Source: Bacteroidota bacterium (lineage in GTDB: Bacteria; Bacteroidota; Bacteroidia; Chitinophagales; Chitinophagaceae). Taken from it: a stretch of DNA of 5,598 bases. Position 1 is the stretch's first letter; every line of letters begins with the position of its first letter. The notes under the pieces were generated by a model. The model was not told the DNA's origin, made no database searches, and saw only the letters and a program-made list of their open reading frames with translations. The translations under genes and the position numbers were made by a program. The stretch lies in contig JAEWAC010000303.1 in assembly GCA_023391895.1 (NCBI GenBank), positions 1 to 5,598 on the forward strand. The letters are read 5' to 3'. This document shows positions 1 to 5,598 of this stretch, in pieces.

Positions 1-1268
1 TTGTTTTCAGCCTGCACCTGGCGGGGCGGGTCTGCTTCAGAGCTGTTTTTGATGAAAGAAAAAATAAAAAAGCCAACAAAGGCCATTACAATCAGGGCCA
101 CCCACAACAACGTACGGGAAGCACTGCCGCGAGACTTTTTCTGCATACCACCGGTAGATACTCTTTCCCGGAGCCCGTTCAACTCCCATTCGGTATTGGC
201 CAGCGAAGCCCTTACACTGCTTAATTCTTTTTCTTTCGTTACAGTTCTTTCCTGGTACTGCAACAACAGTTGCTGCAACTGTTCTTTTTCCTGTTGCAGC
301 CGGGCATTATCCTGCTGCAAATGCTGCAACTGGTCGGCACTGGTTTCTTTTTTCCGGGCGGCCAGTGTACTGTTCAAAACAATATGCTCATGCAGCACCA
401 CGCCATTTTCAAAGCGGGCCGCAGGCCTTTTCTCCAGGCATTTGTAAATAACATCCAGCAGCCATTCAGGCACCTGCATTTCCCGGGCTTTTTTTTCTTC
501 GCTCCAGGCGGCAGGCAGGTGCTGGCGGCGCAAGATTAGGATATCAGGCGGAGGAGTTTCCATATGGGCCACCATCACCAAATTGCGGGCGGTTTCTCCT
601 TTTTCTCTTAAAGGAAAAGGCACTACACCGGCAAGCAGTTCGTACAACACCACGCCAAAGCTGTACACATCGGTTTGAAACAGCATTTGCCCTTCGTTTT
701 GCTCCGGCGCCATAAACTCAATAGCACCCGCATGCCGCAGGCTGGTACGCCTTTGCTCGTCGGACATTATGGCCAATCCAAAATCCAGCAGTACATAATT
801 GCCCGTATGGATGTTGTACTTGACATTATTGCTTTTAACATCGCCATGCTTTACATCCACTTTATGGCAGTGGGCCACGGCATGCGATAACTGGTCGGCC
901 ACCTTGATGGCTTCCTTGATGGAAAAAATAGGATCGTGCGGTGGTTTCAACAGTTCTTCCAGATCCGGCCCTTCAATAAACTCCATTTCAATAAAAGGAA
1001 AGCTGCCGCTTTCGGTAATGCCGGAGCTGAGTATTTTCACCACATTGGGATTGGGTTGTTCGTTTACCTTTTTCAGCTTGGTTACTTCGTTCTGAAAATC
1101 GGTAAAATGCTTATCATCGGCACTTTCGCTGTGGATGGGTGTGGGCAGGAGTTTGACGGCTGTAATAATCTCACCAATGCGCCGCCCCTTGTAGACAGAG
1201 CCCTGTCCACCGGTTTTGAGCGCTCCCATATTTTCCAATCCTTCTGTTATGGTAAACACCTTCGCCAT
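1..1268 (-). CDS. Membrane-anchored serine/threonine protein kinase with coiled coil, 3'-partial
   Basis: The frame is open for 422 codons from the ATG at 1268 and runs off the left edge. Residues about 8-295 form a Hanks-type kinase domain: glycine-rich loop GGQGSVYKG (20-28), ATP-binding K39 in AVK, helix C E61, catalytic loop HGDVKSNN (D143, K145, N148), DFG (162-164), APE (187-189), DVYSFG (200-205) and the late Arg R285. All catalytic residues are present, so it should be active. Two departures are visible: the HRD Arg is Gly142, making it a non-RD kinase, and the first Gly of the loop is Lys18. Residues about 311-371 are Leu/Gln/Glu-rich with heptad spacing, a probable coiled coil. One hydrophobic span lies at about 386-406, preceded by Lys/Arg residues, so the kinase should be cytoplasmic and the following tail extracytoplasmic. 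Only about 16 residues of that tail are visible, so PASTA or other sensor domains can be neither shown nor excluded. The ATG lies two bases after the FHA stop. Inferred role: phosphorylating the FHA partner and cell-wall synthesis proteins. Confidence 0.93.
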   Translation of the reverse strand, partial: MAKVFTITEGLENMGALKTGGQGSVYKGRRIGEIITAVKLLPTPIHSESADDKHFTDFQNEVTKLKKVNEQPNPNVVKILSSGITESGSFPFIEMEFIEGPDLEELLKPPHDPIFSIKEAIKVADQLSHAVAHCHKVDVKHGDVKSNNVKYNIHTGNYVLLDFGLAIMSDEQRRTSLRHAGAIEFMAPEQNEGQMLFQTDVYSFGVVLYELLAGVVPFPLREKGETARNLVMVAHMETPPPDILILRRQHLPAAWSEEKKAREMQVPEWLLDVIYKCLEKRPAARFENGVVLHEHIVLNSTLAARKKETSADQLQHLQQDNARLQQEKEQLQQLLLQYQERTVTKEKELSSVRASLANTEWELNGLRERVSTGGMQKKSRGSASRTLLWVALIVMAFVGFFIFSFIKNSSEADPPRQVQAEN

Positions 1269-1273
1269 GCCTA
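1266..1273 (-). other. FHA stop / kinase start junction (translational coupling)
   Basis: On the minus strand the TAG of the FHA gene (1273-1271) is followed by GC and then the ATG of the kinase (1268-1266). The kinase has no strong ribosome binding site of its own; only a weak TTTAGG overlaps the FHA stop. This spacing supports re-initiation by ribosomes that have just finished the FHA protein, and so a fixed production ratio of reader and kinase. Confidence 0.7.
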
Positions 1274-2074
1274 AAATGATGATTGAGCGGCATAAGTAAA
1301 TTCCAGCAAAGCCGAATCCCCCAACATGATCTGGTCACCTTCCTGCAGCGGGTGACCAATATGAATGGTATACAGTTTTACCATATCCGACTCCCGCACT
1401 GACCGCACCTTTACTTTGTTGCGGGGCGGCACCCCACCCTCGTCTGCAAACAACAGGAACTGACCACTCTCCGGATCAAATTCAATATGAGCATGCTGGC
1501 GGCTGACAAACTTATTGCTTTCATGCTGGCTGCCGGCCGGAAAAGCAATTTGATTGATGCGGTAAAAACCATCCCTTGCCTGTACTTTTTGTTCCCGGCC
1601 AATGTTGACCTTACCACTGTTGGAGGTGATGGTATAAACAGTTTGCTCGGCCTCGCCGTTGATGACTTTTATATAAGCGGTTGCTGTTTTTTTCAGGGGC
1701 GATGGTTGTTTGCGGGTAACTATCAACAATGCAGCTTCCACATCGGTAGCTCTGGCGGCTTCGGGTGGCAGCACATCCGTAAATGTGCACTCCAGGGTCC
1801 AGTTGTCCGGCAGTGCCAGCGCATAATCATCGGCAATTCGTTGCACTTCTTCATTTTTAAACCGGTCTGCTTCGTCCCAATACAAAGCAGCTTCATACAA
1901 AGGTTTTTCTGCATCGCTACAGGCAATGAACAAATGCAGGGCTTTGATGCCGGCACCTTCGCCGCCTTCCAGCTTTTGTAATTGCGCTTTGATAAAATGC
2001 AGCAGCCGGTCGCGGATGGTTTTTACATCTGCAGGCTGGCCTTCTTTTTTTTGCGGTTTAAAAAAATCGAACAT
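1271..2074 (-). CDS. FHA-domain phosphothreonine-binding protein
   Basis: A 267-residue soluble protein with no signal peptide or membrane span. The C-terminal half (about 131-265) is a forkhead-associated domain. It shows the GR pair (159-160) of the first binding loop, the SRQH motif (S191, H194), an Asn at 219 where FHA domains usually have the second binding Asn, and a closing LQEGDQIMLGD stretch (243-253). The gap of about 30 residues between GR and SRQH is longer than usual. Family knowledge: FHA domains bind phosphothreonine peptides and commonly read out Ser/Thr kinases. Residues 1-125 are a separate alpha/beta region that I cannot name; its strand-helix-Trp-strand order recalls the N-terminal domain of actinobacterial FhaA (DUF3662), but this is only a resemblance. 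The start at 2074 fits an AT-rich leader without a Shine-Dalgarno sequence. The kinase begins two bases after the stop, so the two are almost certainly co-translated. Probable role (inferred): adaptor that binds the phosphorylated kinase or the cell-wall synthase. Confidence 0.92.
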   Translation of the reverse strand: MFDFFKPQKKEGQPADVKTIRDRLLHFIKAQLQKLEGGEGAGIKALHLFIACSDAEKPLYEAALYWDEADRFKNEEVQRIADDYALALPDNWTLECTFTDVLPPEAARATDVEAALLIVTRKQPSPLKKTATAYIKVINGEAEQTVYTITSNSGKVNIGREQKVQARDGFYRINQIAFPAGSQHESNKFVSRQHAHIEFDPESGQFLLFADEGGVPPRNKVKVRSVRESDMVKLYTIHIGHPLQEGDQIMLGDSALLEFTYAAQSSF

Positions 2075-2205
2075 AAAAAATTTAATTTCTGTTTTGCTGT
2101 TCTTTTATATGTTGAATACTCTTTCTTTTTCTTTAAAGGAATACTTTTTAAAACATTCAATAAGCACTCCAAAGCGTATCGGATACGCTACCATCCATCA
2201 AAAAC
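2075..2205 (-). promoter_or_regulatory. AT-rich intergenic leader of the FHA-kinase gene pair
   Basis: These 131 bases separate the fusion gene from the FHA gene, against a 2-base gap between the FHA and kinase genes, so a separate promoter for the pair is possible. On the minus strand a TTTG (2173-2170) lies 19 bases before TAAAAAGT (2150-2143), but the latter does not match the Bacteroidota -7 consensus TAnnTTTG, so I do not call a definite promoter. The leader just before the ATG at 2074 is A/T-only for about 12 bases, with no Shine-Dalgarno sequence, as is common in Bacteroidota. Confidence 0.25.
2173..2189 (-). terminator. Perfect inverted repeat after the fusion gene; candidate terminator, attenuator or operator
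   Basis: AGCGTATC and GATACGCT are perfect 8-base inverted arms around a single central base; as RNA this would more realistically be a 7-bp stem with a 3-base loop. It begins 17 bases past the TAA of the fusion gene. The minus-strand sequence after it (TTTGGAGTGC) has no true U tract, so it is a poor classical intrinsic terminator. It could instead be a partial terminator, an mRNA-stabilising 3' hairpin, or a DNA-binding site upstream of the FHA gene. Confidence 0.35.
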
Positions 2206-5200
2206 TTAATCTCTTTTCACCGTTTCAAAACCTTTGATATAGCCCCGCTCCCGCAGCACGGGAATAATATGGGTGCTGGCCAACTGTACCGCTTCGCTGG
2301 AGCCTTTGGCCGCTTCTATGCGTATGCATACCACGATGTGCCCGGTGCCGGTGGACTTGGGCGCAAAGAAAACATACCAGCCATCATTCACCCGTTTTCT
2401 TTTTACAATACGCTCCGGCGTACCGGTTTTACCTGCCACACTCAGGCCCAGCCTGGCCACCTTGTTGGCGCTTTGCTTGATCATCAGTTCGGTCAGGGTT
2501 TGGGCATACTGAGGCTCTTTGGCCAATGCAATATCCGGTTGAGCCGCTACAACTGAATCACTCAGCTTCATCACATAACGGTTGGGCACCAGGCGGCCGT
2601 TGTTGGCAATACCTGCCGCCAGTCGTGCTACCGCAGCCGGTGTTGCCACCAGTTCACCCTGCCCCCATGCCATACCTGATATACCCCGACCACGGGTGGC
2701 CCGTATGTCGTTTTTGTCATAGGTTTTACTACTGCGGAACTCGGTATTGCGCCACAGCTCCCTCCATTTATTCTGCTGGTATATATTGCCAAAATCCGGC
2801 TCATAAAAATAGCCTCCTACGCCCCGCAGGAACATGCCTGTTTGCAGGTAGATCGTTGCCATCTCTTCTTCTAAACGTTCTTCATTGGCCAATCGTATAA
2901 AGTAAGGATTGTTAGATTTCACCAAGGCTCTTTCCAGCCCTATGGTTCCTGTTTCATCGGGCTCATCGCTGCGTACGCGGATCAGGTCTTTCTGCTGTAT
3001 CAAAAAGGTTTTACGAAGAGCAGCTTCCCCTAATTTATTGAAGGCGGCCAGTGCCGTAGCCAGCTTGGCCGTAGAGCCTGGCTGGGTAGCATGGGTAAAG
3101 CCCAGGTCGGTAGTGGTTAACCAATAAGCCAACTGGTTCTGGGCAGCCTGCGTGGATGTGAGCAGGTCCCAATCTTCTACCGGAGGCAGGGGATATACCG
3201 CCGAGGCGAGCACATCACCGGTAGAATCTTCCATAACAACAACCGACACGCGGTTGTCATTTAGCGTTTGGTCTGCCTGCAGCGATTTTTGTATGGCGGT
3301 TTGCAAGCCGGCATCCAGGGTCAGCTGCACATCGCGGTTTTGCTGCTTAAAGTCTTCTACTTTTTTACTATTGATGCCCGACAGCAGCAGGGGCGCCAAA
3401 GCGCTGTAATCGCGCCGGCTCACCGTCATTTCCCTGACCGACTGCGGCAGAAAGCGATCCTCGCGATAACGGTTGGCGGTTGCGGTATAATTGACGATGG
3501 GGGTTTCAAAACCCCTTAAGGCGGCATCATGTTCATACTCGGCAAAATAACCATTGGTAGCACCGTTGAAAATGCCGGTATTGGCATCGCCGGTCCAGAA
3601 AAACATTTGCGCGCCAAAAGGATAATAACGATCCAGCCGCTTGTGCAATAAAGTTTCCAGCTGGTAATCTTCCATACCGGCTTTGATCAGGGAATCTTTT
3701 TGCTGCTGCACCTGATCGGGTTTGCTGGAGGCCAGGATTTTTCCGGTACGGTCGTAGAGCGTACCCGCCTGCAGCCGGTTCATTAAAATACTGATGCGTG
3801 GATTGTAGCTGAACATCCGGGCACCATTTCTATCGGCTACTAAGGAAGGTTGTACCACCCACCGGCTGTTGTTAAAAAGATAACGCGATACATTGACCGT
3901 TAACAGTAAAATACCCACACAGGCCGCTACCAATGCCGGCATCAGGTTTTTATCCTGCTGCTTGGTCAGATAGCGCATTTGTACGGCTGTGCCTTGTACA
4001 TTGGAAGCCGACAGCAGAAAACCTGCCGCCAGCAGGTTACAGACCAGCGAGGAGCCGCCAAAGCTGACAAAAGGCAGCGAGATACCAGACAGCGGCAGTG
4101 CTCCAATAGAGCCACCCGCAATCAGTAAAAACTGTACAAAAGTGCTGACCCCAATACCGGCACAGAGGTAAAACAAAAAAGGCGTACCCGTTTGCCGGCC
4201 AATCACAATAGCCCGGTGCAGGTAGATGAGAAATAGGATAAAAACACTAACAATACCTACCCAGCCCAGTTCTTCGCCCATTGCGGGCAGGATCATATCG
4301 GTATGGGCCTCGGGAATGGTTTTGGCAAAGCCCTCGCCTATACCCTGGCCGGTAATGCCGCCGCTGGACATGGCCCAGATACCATTGGCAATCTGGTCGC
4401 CGCCAAACACTTCATTATCCCATGCATTCTGCCAGATGGCTTTGCGATCCACCAGGCGCTGCACCGGTCCCGGAAAGACAGCATCCAGCAGCGGTACAGC
4501 ATCCAGCAACATAAAACCGGCCATGACTACCAATGCCATCACCGCCGATTCGCTCAACTGCTTTCTGTAAAAAAGGGTAGCCAATATCATTGCCACTACG
4601 GTTAAGGCGGTAGCCAGCCAGATGTTTTGCAGCAGCCACGCGGCCAATACATACAGTACCACTGCACCCGTCATAAAACCAAAGTCGCCGCGGGCAAAAG
4701 AAAAAAGAATAATAAAGGTGAAGCAACTCACAATAGCAGGTCCCAGATCACCCAAGATCAAAAACAGCAGTATAGCGGCAACAATGGAAAACAAAGCAAA
4801 GGAAAAGAACGACCATCTTTTTTGCCAGCTGCTGTATTCTGCAATAAATTTTTCATTGTTGGCCAAAAAACCGGCCAGGAAAATAATGATCAGGAACTTG
4901 ACCACTTCACTGGGTTGAAAACCCAATAAATTCACTTTTACACCGCTGCCTTCGGGACCGCTGCCAAAAAGAATGGTCAGCAACAACAACAGAACCGCTA
5001 TCCCAGCCCAATGCCACCCGCTGGCCACCTGCCGATTGGCTTTGAACAAAAACAACCGGTACAAACCCGAATCGGTAGTAAAGCGGCGCAGGTTAAACAG
5101 CAGCAGTAGGATCCAGCCCACCATCCCAATAATAAAATAACCTAACGTGCTTTGGGCCAGGAACCGGTCGCGCAAGGGGTCCTGCAAGCTCAAAAGCGTA

Positions 5201-5598
5201 ACAAAAGACAAACCGGTGAGCAGCATGACGACCGGTAACACCAACTGATCGGCCTTTGGAAACTGAAGGCTTAAAAACAGGTGCAGGACAAAAAAGCCCG
5301 CAAAAAAAGAAGCAAAAATGATCCAGAACCAACGGCTGACCTCCTGCGGTGTACGCACAATCAGCGCCCCTTCTTTTTTCAGATTATTATAATCGCGGGT
5401 AGACAGCAGCCGGATGGTGTGCGGCGCCTGGTAAAAATTAAAATCCTCATCGTCATTCAACGCCACCACGCCTTTTGAAGTACCAAACTGGTAACCCGGT
5501 TGTAAGGGTATCACTTCAAACGATTTGTTATCCGGCAGGTGCTGAAAAGCAAAGGCGCCACTTGCATCCGTACGGGCATAGGCGGTTAACGATTGCAA
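2206..5598 (-). CDS. SEDS (RodA/FtsW-type) peptidoglycan polymerase fused to a class B penicillin-binding transpeptidase, 5'-partial
   Basis: Seen: 1130 codons are open from the right edge to a TAA at 2206. The first codon in view (TTG) is internal, so the N-terminus is missing. Residues about 1-45 look like the end of a beta-sandwich (carboxypeptidase-regulatory/CnaB-like) domain, with a TDASGAF strand-turn. Hydrophobic segments start near residue 90. The SEDS core carries FQPSEVVK (227-234), a DLGP (284-287), the loop AHTD with D434 then GEELG (441-445), and LPFVSFGGSSL (508-518). After a cytoplasmic linker of about 20 residues, a further span (about 553-575) leads to a class B PBP: pedestal motif AGTLYDRTGKILA (611-623), then STAK (S842, K845), SNN (895-897) and KTGT (1057-1060). 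Family knowledge: SEDS proteins polymerise lipid II, with this loop Asp as a catalytic residue; class B PBPs crosslink the strands by an acyl-serine mechanism in the periplasm. Inferred: one polypeptide does both steps. The RodA half resembles the actinobacterial RodA type, and the PBP half the PbpA type. A sequencing artefact is unlikely because the frame is continuous and every motif is intact. Whether it serves elongation or division cannot be told. Confidence 0.95.
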   Translation of the reverse strand: MQSLTAYARTDASGAFAFQHLPDNKSFEVIPLQPGYQFGTSKGVVALNDDEDFNFYQAPHTIRLLSTRDYNNLKKEGALIVRTPQEVSRWFWIIFASFFAGFFVLHLFLSLQFPKADQLVLPVVMLLTGLSFVTLLSLQDPLRDRFLAQSTLGYFIIGMVGWILLLLFNLRRFTTDSGLYRLFLFKANRQVASGWHWAGIAVLLLLLTILFGSGPEGSGVKVNLLGFQPSEVVKFLIIIFLAGFLANNEKFIAEYSSWQKRWSFFSFALFSIVAAILLFLILGDLGPAIVSCFTFIILFSFARGDFGFMTGAVVLYVLAAWLLQNIWLATALTVVAMILATLFYRKQLSESAVMALVVMAGFMLLDAVPLLDAVFPGPVQRLVDRKAIWQNAWDNEVFGGDQIANGIWAMSSGGITGQGIGEGFAKTIPEAHTDMILPAMGEELGWVGIVSVFILFLIYLHRAIVIGRQTGTPFLFYLCAGIGVSTFVQFLLIAGGSIGALPLSGISLPFVSFGGSSLVCNLLAAGFLLSASNVQGTAVQMRYLTKQQDKNLMPALVAACVGILLLTVNVSRYLFNNSRWVVQPSLVADRNGARMFSYNPRISILMNRLQAGTLYDRTGKILASSKPDQVQQQKDSLIKAGMEDYQLETLLHKRLDRYYPFGAQMFFWTGDANTGIFNGATNGYFAEYEHDAALRGFETPIVNYTATANRYREDRFLPQSVREMTVSRRDYSALAPLLLSGINSKKVEDFKQQNRDVQLTLDAGLQTAIQKSLQADQTLNDNRVSVVVMEDSTGDVLASAVYPLPPVEDWDLLTSTQAAQNQLAYWLTTTDLGFTHATQPGSTAKLATALAAFNKLGEAALRKTFLIQQKDLIRVRSDEPDETGTIGLERALVKSNNPYFIRLANEERLEEEMATIYLQTGMFLRGVGGYFYEPDFGNIYQQNKWRELWRNTEFRSSKTYDKNDIRATRGRGISGMAWGQGELVATPAAVARLAAGIANNGRLVPNRYVMKLSDSVVAAQPDIALAKEPQYAQTLTELMIKQSANKVARLGLSVAGKTGTPERIVKRKRVNDGWYVFFAPKSTGTGHIVVCIRIEAAKGSSEAVQLASTHIIPVLRERGYIKGFETVKRD

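Noticed and set aside
236..338. Run of CAG/CTGCAA-like triplets resembling a short tandem repeat
   Set aside because: The repetition is imperfect and follows the Gln/Leu heptads of the kinase coiled coil, so it is explained by protein composition.
1..447. Open frame of 148 codons on the plus strand with many Cys and Ser
   Set aside because: It lies antisense to the kinase coiled-coil and membrane-span region; the Cys/Ser-rich look comes from reading CAG/TTG-rich codons on the other strand. The kinase frame explains the region with a full set of domain motifs.
1487..1981. Open frame of 164 codons on the plus strand
   Set aside because: It is fully antisense to the FHA gene, has no recognisable domain, and its composition is that of a shadow frame.
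2134..2173. Possible Bacteroidota promoter (TTTG or TTG with TATTCCTTT or TAAAAAGT) upstream of the FHA gene
   Set aside because: No pairing gives both a good TAnnTTTG and the right spacing; in such AT-rich DNA, partial matches are expected by chance.
4226..4570. Plus-strand frames of 100-114 codons inside the SEDS region
   Set aside because: They are antisense to the conserved catalytic loop of the SEDS domain and have no motif or leader of their own.
5596..5598. TTG at the right edge as a start codon for the fusion gene
   Set aside because: The first residues are in the middle of a beta-rich domain and the frame is open to the very edge, so the gene clearly begins outside the window.

Overview
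The window holds three protein genes, all on the minus strand and read from right to left: a very large SEDS glycosyltransferase/penicillin-binding protein fusion (5598 to 2206, 5' end outside the window), an FHA-domain protein (2074 to 1271), and a membrane-anchored serine/threonine protein kinase (1268 to 1, 3' end outside the window). Coding density is high. The only real gap is 131 bases (2075-2205), AT-rich, with one perfect short inverted repeat and no convincing promoter. No RNA genes, mobile elements or CRISPR arrays were seen. The kinase frame was found by reading the minus strand directly; it is open from the ATG at 1268 to the left edge.

The organism is probably a member of the Bacteroidota, perhaps of the Chitinophagaceae type. 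The reasons are AT-rich gene leaders without a Shine-Dalgarno sequence, a base composition that looks close to balanced (not counted), and the overall protein style. This is inference and cannot be settled without a database search.

The three genes make a coherent module. The large protein joins a RodA/FtsW-type lipid II polymerase, with its extracytoplasmic catalytic-loop Asp intact, to a class B penicillin-binding transpeptidase with all three active-site motifs (STAK, SNN, KTGT). One chain therefore carries both septal or side-wall peptidoglycan polymerisation and crosslinking. A phosphothreonine-binding FHA protein follows, and two bases after its stop codon a Ser/Thr kinase begins. The kinase has a cytoplasmic coiled coil and one membrane span.

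This gene content matches the well-known actinobacterial cell-wall/signalling locus (fhaA, fhaB, pstP, rodA, pbpA, pknA, pknB), here compacted by fusion of rodA and pbpA. The likely theme is phospho-signalling control of peptidoglycan synthesis. The most notable points are the fusion, the cross-phylum gene grouping, a non-RD (HGD) kinase without visible PASTA repeats in the part seen, and an extra N-terminal beta-rich domain plus extra membrane segments ahead of the SEDS core.
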